A DNA stretch of 64,000 nt, from assembly GCF_004117055.1 (NCBI RefSeq), contig NZ_CP026363.1, positions 4,946,501 to 5,010,500 of the forward strand, read 5' to 3'. The notes below the pieces were generated by a model. The model was not told the DNA's origin and searched no databases. It was given only the letters and a program-made list of their open reading frames with translations. The position numbers and the translations under genes are program-made. Below are positions 16,713-25,658 of this stretch, in pieces. Each line of letters starts with the position of its first letter. Position 1 is the stretch's first letter. This DNA is from Brevibacillus agri. Lineage in GTDB: Bacteria > Bacillota > Bacilli > Brevibacillales > Brevibacillaceae.

Positions 16713-17141
16713 ATGTCTGACCTGAGAAAAGAAACGATGGAAAAAATCCGCAACGGCGATTTTACTTGCTCCAAGGAGCTGACGCTGTCCATGTTCAGCG
16801 GCAAGTGGAAGGTCGTCATCCTCTGGCACCTCGGTGTGGAAGGCCCGCACCGTTTCAGCGAACTGCAGCGGCTGTTTCCGAAAATCACGCATAAAATGCT
16901 GACGAACCAGCTCAAGGAGCTGATCGAGGACGGAATCGTCCATCGCGAGGTGTATCCCGAAGTTCCGCCACGCGTGGAATACTCCATGACGGAGCTAGGG
17001 ATGACGCTTTTGCCGATCATCGAGCTGATGTATGAGTGGGGAGAAAAACGGATGGAGCAGTTGAGGCTCGCCATGGGAGAACCGCAGGCATCCAGTGCAA
17101 GCTGCGATTGTCCAAAAGCTCCCGAAAATAACGAAGGATAG
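16713..17141 (+). CDS. HxlR-family winged-helix regulator, probable redox sensor
   Basis: A 142-residue DNA-binding protein with the HxlR domain (about 15-110): [38 protein letters not shown] and the wing [19 protein letters not shown]. Cys19 sits just before the first helix, where YodB and HypR carry their thiol-sensing cysteine, and a CDC motif lies in the tail. Start ATG after AAAGGGAGAA. It is divergent from a DJ-1/PfpI gene with a palindrome between, so that gene is the likely target. The sensing role is inference. Confidence 0.88.
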   Translation: MSDLRKETMEKIRNGDFTCSKELTLSMFSGKWKVVILWHLGVEGPHRFSELQRLFPKITHKMLTNQLKELIEDGIVHREVYPEVPPRVEYSMTELGMTLLPIIELMYEWGEKRMEQLRLAMGEPQASSASCDCPKAPENNEG

Positions 17142-17167
17142 CACCTGAATCGGGCGCTATCCTTTTT
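17134..17167. terminator. Bidirectional terminator, hxlR-type/motB
   Basis: AAGGATAGC (17134-17142) pairs with GCTATCCTT (17156-17164) followed by T's; the hxlR-type stop codon is inside the stem. Confidence 0.82.
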
Positions 17168-17169
17168 GC

Positions 17170-17973
17170 TTATGGATTGACACTGTTTTTCGGCGGGGAG
17201 GCCAGGTCGCGCAAAATCGCTACCTCTACCCGTCTGTTTTTCGCCCGGCCTTCCGCTGTCGTATTCGGTGCTACCGGATGGTACTCGCCCATGCCTGTCG
17301 CGCTGAATTTGGTCGGGTCCAGTTTTTTGTTTTCCAGAAGCACTTTCAGAAAGTTGACGGAGCGCTTGGCGGAAAGATCCCAGTTGGACGGAAATTCAGC
17401 ACGATGAATCGGCACGTTGTCCGTATGTCCGGTCACGGTCACCTTTTTCGGATGGGGAACGAGCATCGCGGCCATTTCGCTTGCCAGCTTTCTCGCTTCC
17501 GGCTTCAGCACGGCGCTGCCGGAGTCGAACAAGGCGTTGTCCAGAATCGTAATCAGCAGCCCTTCTTCGGTCAGCTTCGTCTGGAGCTTGTCCTGCAGCT
17601 TGTTTTGCTGGATGTAGCCTTCGAGCTGTGTTTGCAGCTTTTTCAAGTCCTCTGTCTCTTTGCGGATGGCTTCCTCCAGCTTTTTCTCTTCTTCTGTCTT
17701 CGGCCTTTCCTGAGCGCCTTTATGTATCGTTTGCTGCATCATGTTCGGGTCGAGCGGAATCGGGCTTGGCTGGTCCAGCACGCCCACTCCGCCGTTCAGC
17801 GCAACGTTAAAGGAGCGAACCATCTGGTCGAACTTCTTGGCGTCCATTTCGCTGGAGGCAAACAATACGATAAACAAAGCGAGCAGGAGGGTGAGCAAGT
17901 CCGCGTACGGAATCAGCCAAGACTCGTCCATATGCTCTTCGTGCTGAGCATGTCTCTTCGGTCGCTTAGCCAT
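17170..17973 (-). CDS. motB: Flagellar motor stator protein MotB
   Basis: Peptidoglycan-anchored stator subunit (267 aa). One membrane segment (about 20-42) carries the proton-binding Asp25 in IPYADLLTLL. The plug/linker is followed by an OmpA-like domain (about 140-255) with VTVTGHTDNVPI and NWDLSAKRSVNFLK, which binds peptidoglycan. The plain Asp and proton-type motif suggest H+ rather than Na+ drive. Its ATG overlaps the end of motA by 8 nt, so the pair is coupled. Confidence 0.96.
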   Translation of the reverse strand: MAKRPKRHAQHEEHMDESWLIPYADLLTLLLALFIVLFASSEMDAKKFDQMVRSFNVALNGGVGVLDQPSPIPLDPNMMQQTIHKGAQERPKTEEEKKLEEAIRKETEDLKKLQTQLEGYIQQNKLQDKLQTKLTEEGLLITILDNALFDSGSAVLKPEARKLASEMAAMLVPHPKKVTVTGHTDNVPIHRAEFPSNWDLSAKRSVNFLKVLLENKKLDPTKFSATGMGEYHPVAPNTTAEGRAKNRRVEVAILRDLASPPKNSVNP

Positions 17974-18781
17974 TTACCGCAGCTCCTTCCTCCCTCTTCT
18001 CTTCCTTCATTTCTTCCTTCATCTCGGCACGCTCGTTGTACGGGATGTACACCAGAAGCTTCTGCTCGATAGCTGCCGGAGAAACGCCAGCCTGGATGGA
18101 AAGAAGTCCTTCTACCATGATCTTTTTGATCTCGATTTCCTGTTTCGATTTTCGTTTCAGCTTGGTTGCAAACGGGTGCCACAGCACGTACCCGGTGAAA
18201 ATACCGAGCAAGGTCGCCACGAACGCGGCCGCAATGGAAAGGCCGAGTGCGTCGATATCGCTCAGGTTGCCGAGCGCCGCAATCAGACCGACTACCGCTC
18301 CGAGTACCCCGAGGGTCGGAGCGTAGCTACCCGCCTGGCTGAACACAAGCGCACCTGCCTGATGGCGTTCCTCGATGGCGTGAATTTCCTCATTGAGCAC
18401 GTCGCGGACGAAATCCGGCTCGCCCCCGTCGATAATCATCTTCATGCCGTTGCGCAGGAAAGGGTCCTCGATCTCATCGGACGTGTTTTCCAGCGCGAGC
18501 AAACCTTCGCGACGGGCGATGGAAGCCCAGTTCATAAACTGACCGATCAATTCCCTTTTGGCAGGGAGTTTTTGCTCGCTAAAAATAACCTTGAAAAGGG
18601 CAGGAATCCTTTTGATTTCCGACATGGGAAATGCGTTGAAAAGGGCGGCGATCGTACCCACGATGATAATCATGAACGCTGCCGGATTCAGCAGGGCCGA
18701 GGGACTCGCGTGCTTCAAGATCATCCCGACCACTACTGCAACAATACCTAGTACGATACCTATCAAGGTAGACTTTTCCAT
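17966..18781 (-). CDS. motA: Flagellar motor stator protein MotA
   Basis: Stator ion-channel subunit, 271 residues, begins MEKSTLIGIVLGIVAVVVGM. Four membrane segments: about 5-22, 32-52, 145-170 and 178-200. The cytoplasmic loop between the second and third contains RREGLLALE, the conserved start of the rotor-interacting segment, and the signature GAVVGLIAALGNL lies in segment three. The start is the ATG after AGGGAGTG; a longer frame exists but adds nothing. Cotranscribed with motB. Confidence 0.96.
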   Translation of the reverse strand: MEKSTLIGIVLGIVAVVVGMILKHASPSALLNPAAFMIIIVGTIAALFNAFPMSEIKRIPALFKVIFSEQKLPAKRELIGQFMNWASIARREGLLALENTSDEIEDPFLRNGMKMIIDGGEPDFVRDVLNEEIHAIEERHQAGALVFSQAGSYAPTLGVLGAVVGLIAALGNLSDIDALGLSIAAAFVATLLGIFTGYVLWHPFATKLKRKSKQEIEIKKIMVEGLLSIQAGVSPAAIEQKLLVYIPYNERAEMKEEMKEEKREEGAAVNG

Positions 18782-18896
18782 CGTGACACTCCCTATTACC
18801 ATAATCGAAATCTATCTATATTATGGTTTCGGTTTTTTTCGCCGCTTTTGTGAGGGGTAGTTGCACAAATTCCGCATTCTTTCGCAAAAAATCCGC

Positions 18897-19628
18897 TCAC
18901 CCGAAAAACTGCACCAGCCCGATCATGACCAACAGACCCAAAATGAACGAAAAAGTCGCGGAGCGCGCATGGCCGTCCCCGTGGCTCTCCGGGATCAACT
19001 CCTTGTAGACGATAAACAGCATCGCGCCTGCTGCAAACGCCAGGCCGTACGGCACCAGCCCTTTGACTACGGCGGTGAGGTAGTAGCCGCAGATCGCCGA
19101 CGCGATTTCCACCGCTCCCGTCATCGTCGCCAGGAAAAAGGCTTTGAGCCGGCTGACCTTTTGATTAATCAGAAAAAGCGCGACCAGAAACCCTTCCGGC
19201 GCGTTTTGCAGGCCAATGGCAAAGGCGATGAGGCCGCCAAGCTCCGGCTGCTCGCTCGAATAGCTCACCCCGACCGACAGCCCCTCCGGGATATTGTGCA
19301 AGGTAATCGCCATCAGGATCAACAGCGCCTGCGAGTCCATCGCGATGTTGACTCTCGTGTGCTCCAGATCAATATGTGGAATCACGCTCTCCAAAACGGT
19401 GAGAAAAAGCGTCCCGGTGAGCACGCCCAGACAGACGATCATAAACGGGGCGTTGGACATCGCCTGCGGAATCAGGCTGAACGTCGCTGCCGCCACCATG
19501 ATGCCAGCGGTAAAGGCCAGAAGAATATCCCGCCAACGGTGCGTGACCGTGCGAAAAAACAGAATGGGCAGAGCCCCGACCCCCGTTGCCATCGCGGACA
19601 GAAAACTCCCCATCAAAAGCTGTTCCAT
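18897..19628 (-). CDS. ZIP-family metal transporter
   Basis: Importer-type metal transporter, 243 residues, eight predicted membrane segments. The metal-binding pair of helices is clear: HNIPEGLSVG in segment four and QNAPEGFLVAL in segment five, the latter replacing the usual HNxPE histidine with Gln, as in GufA/ZupT-like proteins. GGAGGAAC precedes the ATG. Zinc is the likeliest substrate. A possible -10/-35 pair lies near 19700 on the minus strand, but no Zur box is recognised. Confidence 0.87.
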   Translation of the reverse strand: MEQLLMGSFLSAMATGVGALPILFFRTVTHRWRDILLAFTAGIMVAAATFSLIPQAMSNAPFMIVCLGVLTGTLFLTVLESVIPHIDLEHTRVNIAMDSQALLILMAITLHNIPEGLSVGVSYSSEQPELGGLIAFAIGLQNAPEGFLVALFLINQKVSRLKAFFLATMTGAVEIASAICGYYLTAVVKGLVPYGLAFAAGAMLFIVYKELIPESHGDGHARSATFSFILGLLVMIGLVQFFG

Positions 19629-19763
19629 GAAAGTTCCTCCACGAGTCGTATGTATTGTCGCATTTCAATCATCCAGATACAGGGGGCAAGATTGTCCCTC
19701 CTGTTAGCTTATAATAAAACGAGGCGGAACATGTTAAAAAGTTCATCGCTGCGGCAACAAAAA

Positions 19764-19786
19764 AACGCCAGAAACACTGGCGTTTT
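19764..19786 (+). terminator. Hairpin AACGCCAG/CTGGCGTT between ZIP gene and IS
   Basis: An 8-bp stem with five-base loop and a short T run. No plus-strand gene precedes it, so it may belong to a lost gene or act on antisense transcripts. Confidence 0.55.
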
Positions 19787-19847
19787 CGAGGCGTCGCGGC
19801 TATGTTTCCGCGCGATACGTCTTGCCCAGCTCAGCTCCCAGGCCAAA

Positions 19848-19975
19848 TTGAGACTCCCACGGCTAAAGCCGCAAGCCTTCCACAATGACTAAGCGTTCGC
19901 AGTCCATTTCTGTTTTGAACAGCCTTCAAGATGAGGACATCTCATTGCCCCTCCTAAGACAGTGCATATAGCATC
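19848..19975 (-). ncRNA. Probable omega/reRNA scaffold and right end of the TnpB element
   Basis: The ~130 nt after tnpB include a stem TCTTAGG-type region at the gene end and the terminal hairpin CTTGCGGCTTTAGCCGTGGG. In active elements the guide RNA overlaps the tnpB 3' end and extends through this right end into flanking DNA as guide. Here the partner nuclease is broken, so function is doubtful. Confidence 0.45.
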
Positions 19976-21021
19976 TTAGGCTGATTGACTGTTACCATCA
20001 ATCACAGGTGCATATCGAATGTTCATAGCACCGACTAAATCACGATGTTTTTCGAATCCTTATTCTTCTCAGAGCATTTAGGGCATGTCTGACTTGTGTA
20101 TGCAGGATTCACATGCTCAACTCTAATACCAACTAAATTCGCTTTATATTCAATGAACTGAGACAGGCGATAAAATGACCAAGTATGCAGATTCTTTTCG
20201 TTTTTACGGCTTGTTCTTGCCGTCTGTCTAATATTCGCCAGTTGTTCCAAGCGAATGACAGAAATTTTATTGTCTTTTGCAAAATTTACGATAGCACGAC
20301 TAACCTTATGGTCTTGGTCTTTCATCCAACGTTGTTCTTTATCTTTTGAACTACGAATCGCGTTTACCTTTTTCTTTTTGCCTAATGCTTTGCGTTCAGA
20401 ACGAAACTTACGCTTCATGTACTTATTTTGTCTGCCATTCCCAAAGAAACGTACCTTTTCATCATCTGTTACAGCAACGGCAGGAACTTTTAAACCCAAA
20501 TCAACACCCATGACTTTTACTCCTGTTCCTTCCATAGTAGGTATGGTGACAGAAATTTGGGCAATCCATTTATTTGCTTTCTGTGTGATTCGAAGCGTAC
20601 CTAATTTGTGTTTTAGCAAAGCAAAGTTACGGTTGTCTTTATCAACTAACAAAGCACGGATAGGTGTTTTAGTTACCTTGCCGTCAATCATAATCGGCAT
20701 GGAAATGTGCGTGAAATCAAACGAATAGTTTTGATTGTTCCAAATGCAGACAGGTTTCTTCAAAACAGGAACAATAGTGAATTTGCTTTTCTTCGCTTTC
20801 TTAAACACACTTTTAGCGTCCTTGATAGCTTGATTTTTAACGGCACTTGGCAAAGAAGCAGAAATATCCTTACTCGACTTCTTTGTGCTTTTCTTTTCAG
20901 CAACCATTTCGGAAACGAGAGTATTGATAGTGGAGAGGTACGTTTGACTCATTTCACGCAAAATAGAAGCCTGTTCTTTTGTTGGAAGCAATTTCACTTT
21001 GACTGTGATGGTCTGCGACAT
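19976..21021 (-). pseudogene. tnpB: TnpB RNA-guided nuclease, broken in the zinc ribbon
   Basis: Starts MSQTITVKVKLLPTKEQ. RuvC-I Asp is in GVDLGLKVPAVAVTD and RuvC-II Glu in IRLEQLANIR. The first zinc-knuckle TCPKCSEKNK is present, but the frame then reads DSKNIVI and stops at 20035. In the neighbouring frame the missing tail GFEKHRDLVGAMNIRYAP continues to 19976. A small deletion therefore removed the second CxxC and shifted the frame, losing the RuvC-III Asp (HRD). Nuclease activity should be lost. Confidence 0.85.
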
Positions 21022-21026
21022 GATTT

Positions 21027-21359
21027 TCACCCCCTTGTTTTCTGTTGTTCGACATATCGCTTTATCGTTTCACTTGCGGTAGAAACGAAGTATGAGCGTG
21101 TCCACAAACTCGGCAAATGCCGAAGATGTGGAAACTCTTCACGCAATTTCTGAGAAGTCACTCCTTTCATTTTTGCCATCATATCCGCAGGGCTTAATGA
21201 TGGGAGTGCGTTGAGAAACATATGCGTATGGTCTTTGTCGCATTCAAGAGCAACAATCACAATTTGCAGTTCCTCACACCCTTCATGTACCAACTCTTTG
21301 AAGCGTTGTTCTACATCTGCTTGCAGAAAAATCTTTCTTCTGTACCGAGGGCAGAACAC
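21027..21359 (-). pseudogene. tnpA: TnpA Y1 (HUH) transposase, start codon region unclear
   Basis: Single-strand transposase of IS200/IS605. The HUH motif is HTHMFL and the catalytic Tyr is in IKRYVEQQK near the end. Homologous sequence NYHFVFCPRYRRK begins before the first usable codon (GTG at 21359): in frame upstream one reads EYRRTSTTLSLLNYHF and then a TAG with no ATG, GTG or TTG between. The N-terminus therefore seems damaged or to use an unusual start. It overlaps tnpB by 4 nt counting the latter's GTG. Confidence 0.7.
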
Positions 21360-21456
21360 AAAATGGTAGTTTAATAATGAAAGGGTTGTGCTTGTTCTTC
21401 TGTATTCGTTCTAGTACAAGGAAACTTCGACCGTTCCCGAAGTGTGATTGCACGCC

Positions 21457-23184
21457 TTACACTTTGAAGCGGCTAATCATCTGCTGCAGCTCCTCCGCCA
21501 TGGTGGAAAGGGCTGTCGCCGAAGAAGTGATTTCCTCCATCGCTGCGAGCTGCTCCTCGGTAGCAGCGGAAACGTTTTGCGTACCGTCGGCTGCGATCTC
21601 CGACACCTCGCTTACCAGCTCAATCGCCTGCACCACTTGCTCGGAGTGCGCGGATACTTCCTGAGCTGCCGCCGACACGTCCTGGATCTGGTCGGCCACG
21701 GTCGTGATCGACATTTGAATCTGTCCGAACGTCTCGCCCGCATGGTGCACCACGAGAATCCCTTCCTGCACTTCTTTTGTTCCCGACTCCATCGACTCCA
21801 CAGCGAGCTTCGTGTCTGTCTGAATCGTTTGGATCAACTGCCCGATCTGCTGCGCCGACTTGGACGACTGCTCGGCCAGCTTGCGCACCTCGTCGGCTAC
21901 GACTGCAAAGCCCCGGCCGTATTCGCCTGCTCGCGCTGCCTCAATCGCTGCATTGAGCGCAAGCAGATTGGTCTGCTCGGCGATGCCTGTAATGACTTCG
22001 ATAATTTGCCCGATTGCCTGCGAGTGGTTGCCCAGCCCATCGACTACCCCGGCCAGCTCGCGGATCGAATCGTGAATGGCGTTCATTTGCTGGACAGCGG
22101 CCTGGATCGACTGGTTTCCTTCGCCTGCCATCGACGCCACCTGGACGACCATGCTGGACGCCTGCTGGGCGTTCGCCGCAATTTGGCGTATTCCCCGGGA
22201 CATGTCGTCAATTGCTTTTGCCCCTTGCTCCACGCTGGCGACCTGACGATCCGTACCAACCGCGACCTCCTGCACCGTAACCGCGATCTGCTCTGTCGCC
22301 CGGCTCGTCTGCTCAGCGCTTGCCATCAATTCCTCGGCCGATGCCGCTACCTGCTCCGATGTCGCGCCGGCCTGGCGGATCACCCTTTTGAGGCTGTCCG
22401 TCATCTCATTGAAGGAATTGGCCAGATCGAAAATCTCATCGCGAGTTTTGACCACAAGCGGCTCCACGCGCAGGTTTCCTTGCGCGACTTCCTTCATTTC
22501 AGCCACCAGGCGCAGCACCGGACCGCGAATGCTTCTCGTCAGCCAGAGAGCCAGCAGCAGGCAGCCCGCGATGGAGGCGGCGAGCGTAATGAGATTGTCC
22601 CGTTTGAGAGCCGCGTACAGCTCGGCGCTTTCCCTGCCTGCCCGTTCCGTTCCCATTTTGTTGAACGCGATCATGGCGTCGATGTGCTTCTTGCGCTCCG
22701 TGAACAGCTCGCTCGCCTTGTCCCGCACACGCTTGAGCTCGGCCAACTCTTCCGGCGTCACCCCGCGCGTGATGTCCATCTTTTTGCCGACTTCCACAAA
22801 TTCCTGATTGAAAATCTCGTACTGCTTCATGGCTGCCTTCAAGCCTTCGAAATGCTTCCGATCCTCCTCATCGATAATCGTTTTTTCATAGCTCATCAGC
22901 AATCCGTCGATATAGACGAAGTTTTCATCAATTTGTCCGGCGTATTTGTTTTTGTCTGCCAGCGATTCAGCGTTCAGAATCGTCTGATTCAGGCCGTAGA
23001 TCGTTTCCAGCGTCGAATTGATTTTCAGGATTGCCTCCATGCCCGGCTGCCAGACGGACTTCATTTCTTCGACTTTGCTGTTGATAAGGCTTGTCTTGTA
23101 TGTACTCATGGCTCCCATATATGCGATCACCATGAGAATTAGGGCAAACGCGCTGCCCAGCTTTTTCCCGATCGTCCACTTCAT
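21457..23184 (-). CDS. Methyl-accepting chemotaxis protein, four-helix-bundle type
   Basis: Transmembrane chemoreceptor, 575 residues from [17 protein letters not shown]. Membrane segment 1 is about 8-28, a four-helix-bundle sensor follows (about 30-185), segment 2 is about 188-205, then HAMP (about 206-260) and a long signalling coiled coil. The hairpin tip [18 protein letters not shown], which binds CheA/CheW, is intact. The ligand is unknown. It has a sigma-D-like promoter and stands alone. The IS element inserted directly after its stop codon. Confidence 0.94.
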   Translation of the reverse strand: MKWTIGKKLGSAFALILMVIAYMGAMSTYKTSLINSKVEEMKSVWQPGMEAILKINSTLETIYGLNQTILNAESLADKNKYAGQIDENFVYIDGLLMSYEKTIIDEEDRKHFEGLKAAMKQYEIFNQEFVEVGKKMDITRGVTPEELAELKRVRDKASELFTERKKHIDAMIAFNKMGTERAGRESAELYAALKRDNLITLAASIAGCLLLALWLTRSIRGPVLRLVAEMKEVAQGNLRVEPLVVKTRDEIFDLANSFNEMTDSLKRVIRQAGATSEQVAASAEELMASAEQTSRATEQIAVTVQEVAVGTDRQVASVEQGAKAIDDMSRGIRQIAANAQQASSMVVQVASMAGEGNQSIQAAVQQMNAIHDSIRELAGVVDGLGNHSQAIGQIIEVITGIAEQTNLLALNAAIEAARAGEYGRGFAVVADEVRKLAEQSSKSAQQIGQLIQTIQTDTKLAVESMESGTKEVQEGILVVHHAGETFGQIQMSITTVADQIQDVSAAAQEVSAHSEQVVQAIELVSEVSEIAADGTQNVSAATEEQLAAMEEITSSATALSTMAEELQQMISRFKV

Positions 23185-23213
23185 AGAAACACCACTTTTC
23201 TCGACATTGTATG

Positions 23214-23240
23214 ATATCGCTAAATCCATATTCCCTTTTC
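23214..23240 (-). promoter_or_regulatory. Sigma-D-like promoter of the chemoreceptor
   Basis: Minus strand GAAA, 15-bp spacer, AGCGATAT, against consensus TAAA-N15-GCCGATAA. Position about 30 bp before the start and the motility role support it. Confidence 0.55.
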
Positions 23241-23343
23241 AATTTCAAGGTAAACATGCCCGATACAAATTGTACCCTCTCTACCAAAAATAACAACATC
23301 TAACATATGAAACTGGTAATATTCAGAATTTTTCTCAGATTGA

Positions 23344-23373
23344 TTGCTACGAGAAAAACGTAAGTTCTATAAT
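23344..23373 (+). promoter_or_regulatory. Sigma-A promoter of the SolA-type oxidase
   Basis: TTGCTA (23344-23349), 18-bp spacer, TATAAT (23368-23373), about 70 bp before the start codon. Confidence 0.75.
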
Positions 23374-23442
23374 GGGGAAGAAGAGATAGATGCGGCTTTG
23401 GCATCAGAAACAGCAGCACGACCAACTTAGGGGGAATCCTTT

Positions 23443-24576
23443 ATGCAAACATACGAAGTAATCATCGTCGGCGCAGGCTCGATGGGCATGGCCGCCGGTT
23501 ACTATTTGGCCAAAAGAGGCGCAAGCGCGCTGCTGATTGACGCTTTTGACCCTCCGCACACGATGGGCAGCCACCACGGAGACACCCGGATCATTCGCCA
23601 CGCTTACGGAGAAGGCAAGCAGTACGTGCCGTTTGCCTTGCGGGCGCAAGAGCTGTGGGCCGAGCTGGAACAGGCCGCGAATGTGAAGCTGTTCAGCCAA
23701 ACCGGGGTGTTGAGCGCAGGCGCGCACGATTGCGCCTTTTTGCAGGAGGTGCGGGAGAGCGCCGAGCGCTACTCGCTTCCGCTCGAAGTGCTGACCGCCC
23801 AGGAGGTGCGCGAGCGCTGGCCGGGAATCGAGCTGCCCGATCATTTTTACGCTTGTCTGGAGCCTGCTTCCGGCGTTCTCTACTCGGAACATGCCATTCG
23901 CGCTTACCGCGAGTTGGCCACAGCTTCTGGCGCAAGCCTGCTGACCAACACGAAAGTGACCAGCCTGCAAACAGACGGGGCAGACGTGATTGTGCATACA
24001 GACTCCGGGAGCTATCGCGGCAAAAAGCTGCTCGTCTCCGCCGGGGCCTGGAACGCGCCGCTGCTGCAGGAGCTCGGCTTGTCCGTTCCGCTAGTCCCCA
24101 CGCGCAAAACCGTCGCCTGGTTCGGCGCAGACGAAAGCTTGTACAGCGCGGATCGGTTCCCGGCCTTCGTCTTCCACCTGGGTGACTCCATGTTTTACGG
24201 CTTTCCGAGCATCGATGGAGCAGGTGTCAAAATCGGCCGCCATGACGGGGGACAAGCCATTGATCCCGACACGCTGGAGCGGACCTTTGGCTGCTATTTA
24301 TCGGATGAAGGCGATGTCCGCGCGTTCCTTGAGACGTACATGCCGCAAGCGGCGGGGGCCTTGCGCCAGGGCAGAGTCTGCATCTACACGATGACGCCTG
24401 ACGAACATTTTGTCATCGACCGCCATCCGGACAACCCGCACATCGTCTTTGCCGCAGGCTTTTCCGGCCACGGCTTCAAGTTCGCGAGCGCAGTAGGAGA
24501 AGCTGCCAGCCAACTGCTCATCGACGGGGAATCCAAGCTCGATTTGTCGATGTTTTCGCTCAGCCGTTTTTCGTAA
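23443..24576 (+). CDS. solA: Monomeric sarcosine oxidase / N-methyltryptophan oxidase type flavoenzyme
   Basis: FAD-dependent oxidase that demethylates small N-methyl amino acids to give formaldehyde and H2O2. 377 residues with the Rossmann motif VGAGSMGMAAGYYLA at 9-23 and SHHGDTRIIRHAYGEG near 45-60. Cys313 in RVCIYTMTPDEHF matches the cysteine that covalently links FAD in MSOX/MTOX. GGGGGAATCC lies before the ATG. It is a single-gene unit with own promoter and terminator. Sarcosine versus other N-methyl substrate is not distinguishable here. Confidence 0.9.
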   Translation: MQTYEVIIVGAGSMGMAAGYYLAKRGASALLIDAFDPPHTMGSHHGDTRIIRHAYGEGKQYVPFALRAQELWAELEQAANVKLFSQTGVLSAGAHDCAFLQEVRESAERYSLPLEVLTAQEVRERWPGIELPDHFYACLEPASGVLYSEHAIRAYRELATASGASLLTNTKVTSLQTDGADVIVHTDSGSYRGKKLLVSAGAWNAPLLQELGLSVPLVPTRKTVAWFGADESLYSADRFPAFVFHLGDSMFYGFPSIDGAGVKIGRHDGGQAIDPDTLERTFGCYLSDEGDVRAFLETYMPQAAGALRQGRVCIYTMTPDEHFVIDRHPDNPHIVFAAGFSGHGFKFASAVGEAASQLLIDGESKLDLSMFSLSRFS

Positions 24577-24598
24577 CCACTGTCAGTCCGCCATCAGC

Positions 24599-24637
24599 AA
24601 AAAGCCTCTCGCCATAACTTCGGCTCGAGGCTTTTTT
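24599..24637. terminator. Terminator between solA-type gene and tgl
   Basis: AAAGCCTC (24601-24608) pairs with GAGGCTTTTTT (24627-24637), with a second short pairing inside the loop. Confidence 0.82.
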
Positions 24638-24642
24638 CGTCT

Positions 24643-25473
24643 TCACCATTCCCAAAAAAGCGAACCGATCTGCGCCGTAATCCGACTGCCCATGTCTGCG
24701 GCCCGCTGCTCGAAGCGCACCTGCGGACGCCGGTTGTCGTACGGGAACAAATAGGCGAAGCCGGGGCGTGTCGCCTGGGGAACAAGGTACGCAGACCTGG
24801 TTGCCCCTACCCTGCGCTGTTCGTTCAAAAACTCGATCATCGACTCGGCGTCACGAATGCCCGCTCCGTGCCCGTAGTACAGCCCTCTGCCCAGATCGAC
24901 CGCATTTTCCCCCTGCCATTGCGGCTTGTCGGGGTTGTGATCCGGGTTGGCAAAATACAAAATATCGCCCGGCAAAAACGTCGTCGTCGGGATCGTCCGC
25001 AAATCGAGATCCTGATCGTAGCGCCAGTCGTAGAGCAAAATATCCGCGAACAGCCGCTCGAAGTCTTCCCGGCGGATCGACTGGAGAACGGCGTGGTACA
25101 AAATAATGACCATCGCTGTCGCACACTCGGTCGCGTATTTTCTGCCTTCCTGAAAAATGTTGATGATTCCTTGCGAGGGCAAAATCCCCTGTCTCAGCCG
25201 AAAGCCGCCCAGCTCGGTGCGGTCCCAGTACGCCGGGTTGGCGCGCGATCTTTCATAGGTGGAAAAGGCGATCCCGCTGGCGTACAGCGCCCGTGCCGAG
25301 CGCACCAGATGGTCCCTCATCTTCAGTTCGAACTGCAGCAATTCAGGCTGCGGGTAGGAGAACTCCTCCCGGCTCTCCGCCATCCGCTCCACCACTTCTC
25401 GCTGGACCTCGTTCAATCCCCACTCCATTGCCAAAGCGTCCGGATCGGCCCGTCTGCCACTGATGATTAACAT
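24643..25473 (-). CDS. tgl: Spore-coat protein-glutamine gamma-glutamyltransferase
   Basis: Crosslinks spore coat proteins through epsilon-(gamma-glutamyl)lysine bonds. 276 residues beginning MLIISGRRADPDALAM. The catalytic Cys117 is in KYATECATAMVIILYHA, matching Cys116 of B. subtilis Tgl, and the downstream blocks ILYDWRYD, GDILYFANP and QWQGENAVDLG are all family-like. GAGGAGG precedes this ATG; a much longer open frame upstream has no protein character. A CATACACA-like sequence upstream may be a mother-cell promoter but is not convincing. Confidence 0.93.
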   Translation of the reverse strand: MLIISGRRADPDALAMEWGLNEVQREVVERMAESREEFSYPQPELLQFELKMRDHLVRSARALYASGIAFSTYERSRANPAYWDRTELGGFRLRQGILPSQGIINIFQEGRKYATECATAMVIILYHAVLQSIRREDFERLFADILLYDWRYDQDLDLRTIPTTTFLPGDILYFANPDHNPDKPQWQGENAVDLGRGLYYGHGAGIRDAESMIEFLNEQRRVGATRSAYLVPQATRPGFAYLFPYDNRRPQVRFEQRAADMGSRITAQIGSLFWEW

Positions 25474-25611
25474 AGACAACCTCCTCTGCACACACCGTCC
25501 TTGGTATGTGTATGCGTCCGCCCATGTCCATGTGTGCGAAAAAAAAACGGTCGCGCGGCATTCGCGGGAAATTGCTGCCCGGTCTGGCAAAAAGGCACGC
25601 CCGTTCGTTGC

Positions 25612-25646
25612 CAAAAAAATTCCGCCTGCGCTGTACGCAGACGGAA
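25612..25646 (-). terminator. Terminator after the first DMT transporter
   Basis: Minus strand TTCCGTCTGCG pairs with CGCAGGCGGAA (one mismatch), followed by seven T. Confidence 0.88.
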
Positions 25647-25658
25647 AACAAGCCAGCC

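Larger units (their letters stand above)
19848..21450 (-). mobile_element. IS200/IS605-family element, degenerate
   Basis: Minus-strand order is left-end hairpin ACTTCG..CGAAGT (about 21422-21441), tnpA, tnpB, then a right-end hairpin GCGGCTTTAGCCGTGGGAG just before the end near TTGA at 19848-19851. The right-end sequence is the classical subterminal structure of TnpB elements and would form the 3' scaffold of an omega/reRNA. It lies just beyond the stop codon of the chemoreceptor gene. No terminal inverted repeat or duplication is expected for this family. Exact ends are estimated. Confidence 0.8.

Noticed and set aside
21448..23142. 564-codon open frame antisense to the chemoreceptor
   Set aside because: His/Arg/Leu-rich shadow of the receptor gene, which has HAMP and signalling motifs.
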